From contig DBTV01000034.1 in NCBI GenBank assembly GCA_002307235.1, positions 17,416 through 48,176 on the forward strand: a stretch of 30,761 nt of DNA, written 5' to 3'. The first letter of the stretch is position 1. Every line of letters begins with the position of its first letter. The notes beneath the pieces are model-generated. The model worked only from the letters and a program-made list of their open reading frames with translations, was not told the DNA's origin and did no database searches. The stretch comes from Acidobacteriaceae bacterium UBA1307 (GTDB lineage: Bacteria > Acidobacteriota > Terriglobia > Terriglobales > Acidobacteriaceae). The position numbers were made by a program, and so were the translations under genes. Below are positions 1-7,147 of this stretch, in pieces.

Positions 1-611
1 AGCACCGGATTGTTCTTGGTGCGGCGGCAAAGAATCTGAATCACGCGTTCGAGCTCGCCGTCGCGGCCGACGAGCGGGTCCAGTTGGCCATCCATGGCGG
101 CCTGTGTCAGATCGCGTGAAAACTCGGCGAGAAGGCTCGACTCGCGCTGACGCTGCGGTTGTTGCTGGGGCTGAGGCTTATCCTGTGCCACGTGCGCTAA
201 CTCCTCGCGAATCTGCGCGAGTTTAAGGCCACGCTCCAGCAAGATCTCAGCGGCGAAGCACTTTTCCTCGCGCAACAGGCCGAGCAACAAGTGCTCGGTG
301 CCAATGTGTTTGTGGCCGAGCCGCTCAGCCTCCTCGGCCGCGTACGCCAATACGCGCTTACATTCGTTCGAAAGCGGGAGGTCGACCGAAGTCGATACCT
401 TTTCGCGGATGGTGGTGTGCGCCTCGATCTGCTTCCGAATCGATTCGATCGAAGCGTGCGAGCGCAAGAAGCGGTTGGTCAACGCTTTGTCTTCGCGCAA
501 AAGGCCGAGCAGCAGGTGTTCGGTCTCGATATAAGGCGAGCCGAACTGACTGGCCTCATAACGGGCGAAGAAGATCACACGTCGCGCCTTCTCCGTATAG
601 CGTTCGAACAT
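1..611 (-). CDS. clpC: ClpC-type AAA+ unfoldase, N-terminal part (cut by window edge)
   Basis: ATP-dependent unfoldase that feeds proteins to ClpP in the cytoplasm. The visible 203 codons start MFERYTEKARRVIFFAR and contain two Clp-N repeats, each carrying a TEHLLLGLLRE signature (about residues 31-41 and 105-115). A Gln-rich linker follows, then the start of the first AAA+ module (DPLVGRDGELERVIQILCRRTKNNP), where the window ends just before Walker A. The start ATG (611) has GGGGAG upstream at suitable spacing. This layout is that of ClpC; ClpA and ClpB differ in the N domain and linker. No mcsA/mcsB/ctsR genes are adjacent, so regulation is not evident here. Confidence 0.93.
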   Translation of the reverse strand, partial: MFERYTEKARRVIFFARYEASQFGSPYIETEHLLLGLLREDKALTNRFLRSHASIESIRKQIEAHTTIREKVSTSVDLPLSNECKRVLAYAAEEAERLGHKHIGTEHLLLGLLREEKCFAAEILLERGLKLAQIREELAHVAQDKPQPQQQPQRQRESSLLAEFSRDLTQAAMDGQLDPLVGRDGELERVIQILCRRTKNNPV

Positions 612-926
612 GCTTTTCTCCCCTGTCAGGGCTATCGGCCGAAGTCGCCGTCCGGTTCAGTTCCCGGCCTCGGTTCCTCGGGCGCGTGCCCTTGTTTTGA
701 CTACGCCGCCGGAGCACCGTGCAAAAACGAATCCTGCTCCGAACAGCCCGTTGCGGGATGAGTCGGCTCTGGGAGGGCCGACCGCCGTCCGGCGCAGTAG
801 CCGCCGGAAGACACTCATCCTACCAATTCAGCCTGCAATGAACAAATTCTCACAGGCCACGCACTTATAAGACTCAAAGAATACCGCGTACGCTGCTTTT
901 TCTCTGCAAAATTCCCGAATTTTTGC
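612..926. other. Intergenic leader/promoter region upstream of clpC
   Basis: This 315-bp gap separates the end of the lolD-like gene from the clpC start; both are on the minus strand, so it must carry any separate clpC promoter and leader. I see short GC-rich inverted repeats such as CCCGCAACGGG but no convincing -35/-10 pair, no CIRCE-like element and no credible reading frame. Confidence 0.4.
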
Positions 927-1679
927 TTAGGCCATCCCACGGGACGACAAAGGCACCAGACGACCGGACTCCAGGCGCAGGGCGCGGGTACAACGGTGGG
1001 CCAGTTCCATATTGTGCGTCACCATGACCGAAGTAAGGCCGTGGCTGCGATGCAACCGCTCAATCAATGCAAAGACGTGTTCGCTGGTGGTCTCGTCCAG
1101 ATCGCCCGTCGGCTCGTCGGCCAACAAAAGGCGCGGCTGGTTGACCAGAGCGCGGGCCAGAGCCACGCGCTGCTGTTCGCCGCCCGAAAGCTCGCCGGGC
1201 CGGTGCGCGCCGCGATCCGCTAACCCAACCTCTTGCAGCCACTTGTCGGCCTCGGCCAGAGCCGCATTGCGGCCCATGCCCCGCGCCAACAGCGGCATGG
1301 CGACGTTTTCCTGCGCCGTGAACTCCGGCAGAAGATAGTGAAACTGCCAGACATAGCCGAGCTTCTGGTTGCGGAAGGCCGCCGCCTGACGGGCATTGAG
1401 CCGCGTCACGTCCACGCCAACGCAGGCGACGGAGCCCGCCGTCGGCGCGTCGAGCGCACCCAGCATGTGCAACAGCGTGCTTTTGCCCGCTCCCGACTGG
1501 CCCACAATCGCCACCAGCTCGCCCTGCTCGACCACCAGGTCGAGATCGCGGAACAGCGTCAGCGCGCCACGGGCGGTATGGTACGTCTTTTCAAGTTGTT
1601 GCACCTGAATCACGGGCTCGCGCAAAGCGCGAGGCCCGGCTGCGGCGAGAGTGGAAGAGGATTCCATCGTTGGCACCAT
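927..1679 (-). CDS. LolD-like ABC transporter ATP-binding protein
   Basis: ATPase subunit of a LolCDE/MacB-type ABC system, probably acting at the inner membrane with a permease encoded elsewhere. Visible motifs are Walker A GQSGAGKST, the Q-loop region (YVWQFHYLLPEFTAQENV, as in LolD), signature LSGGEQQRVALARAL, Walker B LLLADEPTGDLDE and the switch His in VMVTHNME. The frame is open up to 1835, but that upstream part runs through a palindromic intergenic repeat and reads as non-coding. I therefore choose the ATG at 1679 (MVPTMESSS), with 1667 as the alternative. Length is about 250 residues, a little longer than a typical LolD. No permease gene is adjacent, so the substrate (lipoprotein release or other) is inference from family resemblance. 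Confidence 0.85.
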   Translation of the reverse strand: MVPTMESSSTLAAAGPRALREPVIQVQQLEKTYHTARGALTLFRDLDLVVEQGELVAIVGQSGAGKSTLLHMLGALDAPTAGSVACVGVDVTRLNARQAAAFRNQKLGYVWQFHYLLPEFTAQENVAMPLLARGMGRNAALAEADKWLQEVGLADRGAHRPGELSGGEQQRVALARALVNQPRLLLADEPTGDLDETTSEHVFALIERLHRSHGLTSVMVTHNMELAHRCTRALRLESGRLVPLSSRGMA

Positions 1680-1786
1680 TGTAGCGGACGAAGGAGAAAG
1701 ACTGGGACCAAGGAACGGAGGGAACACGGGCAATCCAGGGGGGAGTGTCTTCCGGCAATGATCGAGCAAGCTCCAAGCCGCCCCAT

Positions 1787-1822
1787 GGAGGGAGCAGGGG
1801 CATTCATGCCCCTGCTCCCTCC
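1787..1822. repeat. Perfect 17-bp inverted repeat (REP-like palindrome), copy A
   Basis: Two 17-bp perfect arms (1787-1803 and 1806-1822) flank a 2-base TC centre; the core reads AGGGGCATTCATGCCCCT. The first 22 bases recur identically at 3016-3037. It lies in the spacer between the BNR protein gene and the lolD-like gene. There is no T-run after it, so it looks more like a dispersed REP-type element than a simple terminator, although it could stall or stabilise transcripts. Confidence 0.8.
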
Positions 1823-1870
1823 TCATCCAAACCATGATCCCTGCATTGCCACTTCACAGTCGCTCAGTCC

Positions 1871-2920
1871 CTACTTCCCTGCTTCGACCAATCGCGCGAT
1901 GCGCCCGTGCGGTCCGACGACGAAGGGAAGCCCGAGCGCATTCCAGTTGCCGTCATCGATCCGCTGCCAGTTGCGGCCATCGTCGCGGGAAAGGTCCGAG
2001 CCGTTGGTGCCGACCGTAATCCAGAGCTTTTCCTTCTCCCACCACTGCACGGAGGAGCGGTAGCCGTGGGGATTTTTCGCCGAGGCCTTCCAGTGCAGGC
2101 CACCATCGCTCGTATAGGCCGCCGTGCCCGCTGCTTCATTGGGCTTCAAGTAGTCGCCGCCGACGGCGATCCATCGACGCCCGTCACGAGCATGGATCGA
2201 GAAAATTCCAGCGGCTTTCCCTTTGGGGAACTCAGACAAAGTCACAGAGTGCCACATCGCTTTCGTGTTGCACGGATCGCACTCCAGAAAAATACGCGTT
2301 CCAGACGGACTACCGGTGCCGAAGGCAGAAACGCCATCGCCCCACAAAGCGAACAACGATGAATTGCTTGCCGCGAATGCACCTTCCGACTCATTGCTTT
2401 GGAGCCCGGCATCCTGCTCTTTTTTCCAGTGGATTCCACCGTCTGCGGTATCGAAGATGACGAACTTTCCATCGACCGGATCGCCGAAGATCCTGATGTT
2501 CTTCCGGTCCGCAATGCTCACCGCATCCCAGAACCCGTCTTTGTCAGGGTTCGCGAAGACCAGCGTCCACGAGGCACAGCCGTCGGTGGTTTTGTAGAGG
2601 CGCGATTTGTCGCTGGGGCCGCTCGCCATCGCGATGGCCGTTTTCTCGTCCCATGCCTGTACGCCGCGAAAATCGAGGCTCGCGCCGTCTTGGGCAGCGT
2701 CCGGCGTGGCGCAGCGCCTCCAGTGCTGGCCGCCGTCGAGGGTGCGCAGAACCGTGCCCTCGGTGCCGCTGGCCCAGGCCATGCTGTCATCGACGGCAAC
2801 AATCCCGCGAAGGCTCGCGGTCGAGCCCGAGTCCTGCATCTGCCAAACGGGCGCGGTTTGCGCGGCAAGCGCGGCGGGCAACAGAGAGGCTGCGAGCAAG
2901 AGCAGAAGGCGTGCGGTCAT
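1871..2920 (-). CDS. Secreted BNR/YCF48-like beta-propeller protein
   Basis: A 349-residue exported protein of unknown role. It opens with a clear Sec signal peptide (MTARLLLLLAASLLPAALAAQ), with likely cleavage after AxA. The mature part shows repeated sialidase-type (BNR) or Ycf48 blade motifs: RTLDGGQHWRR, YKTTDGCASW, FDTADGGIHWKK, YTSDGGLHWKA and SRDDGRNWQR, spaced as expected for a propeller of six or seven blades. Several are followed by Trp as in Asp-box repeats. Sialidase catalytic residues are not evident, so a binding or structural role is likelier than a glycosidase. It lies between the deaminase and lolD-like genes on the same strand, but spacers of 190-270 bp containing repeats argue against a tight operon. 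Confidence 0.75.
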   Translation of the reverse strand: MTARLLLLLAASLLPAALAAQTAPVWQMQDSGSTASLRGIVAVDDSMAWASGTEGTVLRTLDGGQHWRRCATPDAAQDGASLDFRGVQAWDEKTAIAMASGPSDKSRLYKTTDGCASWTLVFANPDKDGFWDAVSIADRKNIRIFGDPVDGKFVIFDTADGGIHWKKEQDAGLQSNESEGAFAASNSSLFALWGDGVSAFGTGSPSGTRIFLECDPCNTKAMWHSVTLSEFPKGKAAGIFSIHARDGRRWIAVGGDYLKPNEAAGTAAYTSDGGLHWKASAKNPHGYRSSVQWWEKEKLWITVGTNGSDLSRDDGRNWQRIDDGNWNALGLPFVVGPHGRIARLVEAGK

Positions 2921-3015
2921 GGCACGAGTATAGAGAAGACAGTGCCGAGTGAACAGACTCTCCCCTCACGGGAATTGCATTGCCTTCCATGGCTGACTTT
3001 TTCTGGCTTTGGTCA

Positions 3016-3041
3016 GGAGGGAGCAGGGGCATTCATGCTCC
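3016..3041. repeat. REP-like palindrome, copy B (right arm decayed)
   Basis: Bases 3016-3037 are identical to 1787-1808. The right arm then differs: ATGCCCCTG in copy A is ATGCTCCTG here, and the match ends, leaving a shorter hairpin (AGGGGCAT/ATGCTCCT with one G-U pair). It sits in the 270-bp spacer between the BNR gene and the deaminase gene, in the same orientation as copy A. Confidence 0.75.
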
Positions 3042-3141
3042 TGAAACAGGCGACGAAAATCCGAGCCTTCAGGCGCGGGCATCTCTTCGTTGGCTAGAAA
3101 AAGCCCGCGGCCAAAGTCCTCGTTGACTGCCCACGGCGTTT

Positions 3142-3161
3142 GGCACAACTAAAATCGTGCC
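3142..3161. repeat. Short inverted repeat just downstream of the deaminase gene
   Basis: GGCAC and GTGCC arms flank a 10-base AT-rich centre. It lies about 30 bp past the guaD-like stop codon. The transcript-sense side has no T-run. The surrounding sequence (about 3040-3180) resembles intergenic sequence I associate with acidobacterial genomes, but that is recollection and unverified. Confidence 0.3.
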
Positions 3162-3190
3162 CTTTCAATGCGGCAGTTTTTCTCTGGCTC

Positions 3191-3670
3191 TCAGTACTCG
3201 ATCTTGCCGACCGAGTCGAGCCATGCGGCAAAGCTGGCCCAGGCCTCGTCGCCGAGCAACTGCGTGGCAGGCAGCCGGCGCTGGGATTTGTCTTTGGCCA
3301 GCTCTTCATAAAAGAGCGCGTCATCAAAGCCGGCGCGGGCAGCATCGGCGGCCGATGCGCCGTAATAAATGGTCTCGATCCGCGCCCAATAGGCCGCAGC
3401 CAGACACATCGGACAGGGTTCGCAACTAGTGTAGAGCTGGCAACCGGCCAGCGAGAAGTTGCCGAGTGCGCGCGCGGCAGCGCGAATGGCGTTGACCTCG
3501 GCATGCGCCGTCGGATCGCAGGATGCGGTGACGGTGTTGACGCCGGCGCCGACAATGCGTCCATCGCGCACGATCACGGCACCAAAAGGGCCACCGGCGC
3601 CGGCAGCGGCGTTCTCTGTGGCAAGTTGAATGGCACGACGTAAAAACTCAGCGTTTGGAGTCTGCAGCAC
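3191..3670 (-). CDS. guaD: Nucleoside/guanine deaminase (GuaD-like)
   Basis: Zinc-dependent deaminase of the cytidine/deoxycytidylate deaminase fold, probably converting guanine to xanthine in purine salvage. The catalytic motifs are intact: HAEVNAI (zinc His and proton-shuttling Glu) and the SCEPCPMC motif (two zinc Cys). The flanking text GGPFGAVIVRDG, DPTAHAEV, LYTSCEPCPMCL..YWAR, AGFDDALFYEE and the C-terminal Tyr are close to Bacillus GuaD, whose length (156) nearly equals this 159. The start codon is probably GTG at 3670, with only a weak, distant GGAG. A related tRNA adenosine deaminase (TadA) is less likely, because TadA lacks the long C-terminal tail ending in Tyr. Confidence 0.85.
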   Translation of the reverse strand: MLQTPNAEFLRRAIQLATENAAAGAGGPFGAVIVRDGRIVGAGVNTVTASCDPTAHAEVNAIRAAARALGNFSLAGCQLYTSCEPCPMCLAAAYWARIETIYYGASAADAARAGFDDALFYEELAKDKSQRRLPATQLLGDEAWASFAAWLDSVGKIEY

Positions 3671-3853
3671 AGTCGATCAAAATCTCCCATCCCGGCATAC
3701 GACCCGGGCAAAGATCAGTATGGCACAGGCTCGGCCGCGCCAACGGTGGGAAACGCCCCGGCGCCAGCGCCCGCTCTCGCGATGGAATTTTTGCAGAATC
3801 GGGACCCGGGCAACCGTGACGCATCCGCGTCGCGCACGCCGTAAAATCAAACC

Positions 3854-4615
3854 ATGGCCCGCGCACAATCGCTCTCGGAGTTGAACCGTAACATCATCGC
3901 CTGCACGCGGTGCGAGCGGCTGCGCAGCTACTGCGCCGAGGTGGCACGGGTAAAGCGCCGCGCCTTTGTCGACTGCCAATATTGGGGCAAACCGGTTCCC
4001 TCCTTCGGCGACGAGCGGGCGCGCGTGCTGGCGCTCGGGCTGGCTCCGGGCGCGCATGGATCAAACCGCACCGGGCGGCCATTTACCGGCGACGGCTCGG
4101 GTGGTTTTCTTTTCCCGACGCTCCACGACGCAGGCTTCGCCTCGCAACCCGAGGCCACCGGCCGCGACGACGGCATGACGCTCACCGGGCTCTGGATCAG
4201 CTCCGTGGGCCGCTGCGCGCCGCCAGCCAACAAGCCCACACGCGAAGAACTCACCGCCTGCGCACCCTGGCTCGACGAGGAGATCGCGCTGCTCACCGAG
4301 TTGCGCGTCGTCGTCTGCCTCGGCAAAATCGCCTTCGACGGACTGGTGGCCTACGGGCAGCGCGCTGCGATTCTGCCCAAGGGCAAGCGGCCCCTCTTCG
4401 CGCACGCGACCGAATACCGTTTCAGCAATGGACTTGCGGCGATCGCCAGCTATCACCCGTCGCTGCAAAACACCAATACCGGCAAGCTGACGCGGCCCAT
4501 GTTCCTGGCCATCTTTGAGCGCGCACGCACACTGGCCGGGCTTTCAACGAGCTTGCGCGCCGTGGTTTCGACGCGCTCCAATCAGACACACGCAGAGGAG
4601 CAACGATGGATTTGA
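3854..4615 (+). CDS. Family-5 (UDGb-type) uracil-DNA glycosylase
   Basis: Base-excision repair enzyme that removes uracil, and often hypoxanthine, from DNA. Motif A is GLAPGAHGSNRTGRPFTGD (about residues 62-80), which lacks the Asp/Asn of families 1-4 and is diagnostic of UDGb. Motif B is ASYHPSLQNTNTGKLT near the C-terminus. C17xxC20, the Cys in GRCAPP and the Cys in TACAPW are placed as in the 4Fe-4S cluster of families 4/5. The length of 253 fits. The stop codon overlaps the start of the downstream cupin gene by 10 bases, so the two are probably co-translated. The last ~25 residues are low-complexity and may be the by-product of that overlap. Confidence 0.88.
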   Translation: MARAQSLSELNRNIIACTRCERLRSYCAEVARVKRRAFVDCQYWGKPVPSFGDERARVLALGLAPGAHGSNRTGRPFTGDGSGGFLFPTLHDAGFASQPEATGRDDGMTLTGLWISSVGRCAPPANKPTREELTACAPWLDEEIALLTELRVVVCLGKIAFDGLVAYGQRAAILPKGKRPLFAHATEYRFSNGLAAIASYHPSLQNTNTGKLTRPMFLAIFERARTLAGLSTSLRAVVSTRSNQTHAEEQRWI

Positions 4616-5097
4616 GCAAAGAGATTTTAAAGGACGTTTCACTCGACGAGATCGCGCCGAAGGCCAAGGCCCCCGAGCCTGCCTCGCAGCGCTGGACGCC
4701 GCCGGTGCTGGCCGAGCGACTGGCTTATCTGGCAAAGATGGCCAAGCTCGACAAGGGCGAGGCCAGCGAGACGATGCGCAGCTTCCCCGGCCATAAGGCC
4801 GTGCTGGTCTATCGCAATCGCGATGGCAAGGCGGAGATCCACCAGCGACATACGGATCTGTTCTTTGTGCAGTCCGGCTCGGCCACGCTGGTCTCGGGCG
4901 GCACCATCGTCGATGCGCAGACCACCAAGCCGAATGAGATTCGCGGCAAGGCCATCGAGGGCGGCACCGAACAGCCGATGCGTCCGGGCGATGTGCTGCA
5001 CATTCCCGCCGGCGTTCCCCACCAGATGAAGGTCTCGAGCGAAGAAGGCGTCAGTTGCTTCCTGATGAAGATCGAAGAGCCCGTCGAAGAGAAGTAG
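4606..5097 (+). CDS. Single-domain cupin protein
   Basis: A 163-residue protein with one cupin barrel. The first cupin motif region is EIHQRHTDLFFVQSGSATLVSGG and the second is MRPGDVLHIPAGVPHQM, giving candidate metal ligands H-x4-D...E/H. No signal peptide is present, so it is likely cytoplasmic. Residues 1-50 are a charged helical leader. The start overlaps the end of the glycosylase gene, and the GAGGAG upstream lies inside that gene. The reaction is unknown; small cupins of this type include isomerases, dioxygenases and ligand-binding proteins. The link to DNA repair is positional only. Confidence 0.75.
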   Translation: MDLSKEILKDVSLDEIAPKAKAPEPASQRWTPPVLAERLAYLAKMAKLDKGEASETMRSFPGHKAVLVYRNRDGKAEIHQRHTDLFFVQSGSATLVSGGTIVDAQTTKPNEIRGKAIEGGTEQPMRPGDVLHIPAGVPHQMKVSSEEGVSCFLMKIEEPVEEK

Positions 5098-5113
5098 GCA
5101 CGGGTGTGCACCG

Positions 5114-5160
5114 AACGGCCGCGCGGCAGAGTGCAGCGCGGCCGTTGTGCGTTTTGCTCT
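5114..5160. terminator. Bidirectional-type intrinsic terminator between convergent genes
   Basis: Perfect 11-bp arms (AACGGCCGCGC at 5114-5124 and its complement at 5136-5146) are followed by T-rich sequence (GTTTTGCTCTATTTTG). It sits between the stop of the cupin gene (5097, plus) and the stop of the minus-strand gene ending at 5159. The T-rich side serves the cupin direction best. Confidence 0.75.
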
Positions 5161-5518
5161 ATTTTGCCGACGTCAGCTTGGCCTGCGCATCGCTGGTGAG
5201 CTTGTCTCTTATCTGCTCTTCGAATTTGTCGTGCAGCGCCTGTTGCTGCTGCGGCGTCATGGCGTTGTAGTCGGACTGGCTGATGTCCTGACTTTGCAGC
5301 CAGTTGTCGAACATGCGCTGCTCCGGCGTCTCGCTGGCATAGCGTTTGAACTCGTCGAGCGAGGCTTGCCCGGCGGCGGCATGCTTCGCCTCGCGGCTTC
5401 CCGTCACCGAGGCCGCTTCAAAGGCATCGGCAAAGGACGTGCTGTCCGTTTTTGACGTGCTCGACGAACTTCCCAAAATCGACCCTAGTACAGACAGTGC
5501 ACCTGCAATCGTAGACAT
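5159..5518 (-). CDS. Small protein of unknown function, helical C-terminus
   Basis: I do not recognise a named family. Starting at the ATG at 5518 (MSTIAGALSVLGSILGSSSS) it has 119 residues; a purine-rich GGAGGGGGGAAAGG stretch upstream acts as ribosome binding site and decides this start over 5590. The N-terminus is a short hydrophobic, Gly/Ser-rich stretch and is not a clear signal peptide. The C-terminal half (FKRYASETPEQRMFDNWLQ...YNAMTPQQQQALHDKFEEQIRDKL) is predicted helical. It resembles the acidic/Gln-rich tails seen in several proteobacterial hypothetical proteins with a TPxQR...MTPxxxxAL pattern. It is monocistronic, ending at the shared terminator. Confidence 0.55.
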   Translation of the reverse strand: MSTIAGALSVLGSILGSSSSTSKTDSTSFADAFEAASVTGSREAKHAAAGQASLDEFKRYASETPEQRMFDNWLQSQDISQSDYNAMTPQQQQALHDKFEEQIRDKLTSDAQAKLTSAK

Positions 5519-5937
5519 TGGCCTTTCCCCCCTCCATTTTTGTGCAAGAGATGGACAACTCCACGGGGTTTCAGGCACGCATGCCCCCAAAGGCAGGGCG
5601 AAGAGATTGGATCTTTTTTAAAATGCGCAAGTGCTTTTCCTGCCAATGGATACTGGAAGCAAGAGCGCACAACGGAAGCGATAACCCGTAAAGCCAGCCC
5701 CGCAACAAACTGCAGTTAACGCTCATACAAACTTTGCGTTAATGGTATACCATTAACATACGAAAACATTCAGGCATCCACAGGCAACGGAACAACCGCC
5801 CTGCGAAACCTGCTCTCTCTACATGCGACACAATCGCATATAGAGGAAAGAAAAACGATTTTCGACAACAGCCGCGTGAACGGACTCACGACTCGTTCCG
5901 GCAATGGATTGCAGAACTTTTTTGATAGGGGTGCACG
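5519..5937. other. Divergent intergenic region with GntR-type palindrome
   Basis: This 419-bp gap lies between the small minus-strand gene and the AraC-family gene. Apart from the 20-bp palindrome listed separately I see no gene; the sequence from 5690 to 5930 is relatively AT-rich and is the obvious place for promoters in both directions. Confidence 0.4.
5738..5757. promoter_or_regulatory. Perfect 20-bp palindrome resembling a GntR/FadR-subfamily operator
   Basis: GTTAATGGTATACCATTAAC is a perfect palindrome with the TGGTATACCA core typical of operators bound by FadR-subfamily GntR regulators (UxuR/ExuR/LldR-like). It lies about 180 bp before the AraC-family start and 220 bp before the small minus-strand gene. 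No GntR gene is in the window. The binding protein is inference. Confidence 0.55.
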
Positions 5938-7056
5938 ATGGAGAGGATGACAGACGGAGTGCTGCGCAATCCGTCACGAAAACCGGCACGAGTACTTGCG
6001 CAAGCCTCTGCAGCAGCGGAGTCTTCGCGGCTGCAGGTTGCGCCGGGCAGCCTCGCGTTCTACGCACTGAAACCGTCGCGCCATCTTTACGGCAACCTGC
6101 GCGAAGACGGGATGACCGCCGCGTGGCACAACTCTTCTTTGAACAACCTGGAGCAGAGTCCGGCGGAGGTTGCGCGACATGCGTGCAGCCTTTTTCTATG
6201 TCTCAATCTCTCCGGCCACGGTTCGCTGCCAAGCGAAGACAGAGGCCTGGCCTTTGCGCCGAACGATGCCTTTCTCTATGAAGCAGTGCCGGACCGGATG
6301 CCCTTGCGCCGCTGCGAGCAGCAACACAGTTATGTGCTGATAGAGTTTTCCGCCTGCTTTTTGCGCGAGCAGTTGGGCGTCTGCGCGCAGGCTCTGCATC
6401 CCGGCGTCCGAGCCTTTCTTGACGCCAACCCATCGTGGTCCGAGCTTTATCCGCCTACCCCGCTGGGGGACGAGCATCAGCACCTGCTCCGGCAACTGCT
6501 GCACGCCGCCGAAGAGGGCGAGCAGGGACAACTGCGCAGCAAGGGGATTCTGCTGCAGTTGATGGCCGATTTTCTGCTCCGGCCCTGTTGCAAGCAGCGG
6601 GAGGAGTGGAGCAGGAAAAAGTCTCTGGCCTCGGAACGGACACAGAAGGTGGTTGCCATTCTGCAACGCGATCTGGCCGATCCACCAACGCTCGAAGCGC
6701 TGGGCCGGGAGGTGGGTTGCAGTCCGTACTATCTGAGCCGCACCTTTTCTCGCGAGATGGGCGTGACGATGCAGCAGTACATGCGCACGCTGCGCATCTG
6801 CCATGCGGCGGCCTTGCTGAAGCAGGGCCGGTGCAACGTGACCGAGGCGGCCATGGCCACCGGCTATTCCAGCCTGAGCCATTTCAGTCAGGCATTTTTT
6901 CAGACCATGGGCTGTTGCCCGACCGACTACGCGCTGGAGCCGCGGATTTCTGAAGAGAAGGCCCGCGCCTCGACTCTGCTCAGGACGTTGTTGCTGCCAG
7001 GCGGCGCAGAACGGCTTGTCTCCCTGGCCCCGATGGGCAGCGAAACAGCCGCATGA
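5938..7056 (+). CDS. AraC-family transcriptional regulator
   Basis: A 372-residue DNA-binding regulator. The C-terminal third holds the two helix-turn-helix units of the AraC family: TLEALGREVGCSPYYLSRTFSREMGVTMQQYM, then VTEAAMATGYSSLSHFSQAFFQTMGCCPTDY. The N-terminal ~230 residues form an effector domain without a signature I can name. The start ATG at 5938 is preceded by AGGGG; an internal ATG at 5947 is the alternative. The porin gene follows after about 90 bp on the same strand, so the regulator may be cotranscribed with, or control, the porin-propeller-peroxidase genes. Its ligand is unknown, though an aromatic or carbohydrate ligand would fit the neighbours. Confidence 0.85.
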   Translation: MERMTDGVLRNPSRKPARVLAQASAAAESSRLQVAPGSLAFYALKPSRHLYGNLREDGMTAAWHNSSLNNLEQSPAEVARHACSLFLCLNLSGHGSLPSEDRGLAFAPNDAFLYEAVPDRMPLRRCEQQHSYVLIEFSACFLREQLGVCAQALHPGVRAFLDANPSWSELYPPTPLGDEHQHLLRQLLHAAEEGEQGQLRSKGILLQLMADFLLRPCCKQREEWSRKKSLASERTQKVVAILQRDLADPPTLEALGREVGCSPYYLSRTFSREMGVTMQQYMRTLRICHAAALLKQGRCNVTEAAMATGYSSLSHFSQAFFQTMGCCPTDYALEPRISEEKARASTLLRTLLLPGGAERLVSLAPMGSETAA

Positions 7057-7147
7057 AAACCCGTCAAAAGCACTTTTAGCAATCTTCCGACAATCATTGG
7101 CAACCCACCGTTAGCGCGACGTGCACGGTTCTTCTATTGATGGAGAT

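Noticed and set aside
1680..1835. N-terminal extension of the lolD-like frame
   Set aside because: The extension runs through the palindromic repeat and lacks similarity to ABC ATPases; an internal ATG fits the family start.
3690..3820. Two GACCCGGGCAA copies in the deaminase/glycosylase spacer
   Set aside because: An 11-base match with a CCCGGG core is easily expected by chance at this base composition.
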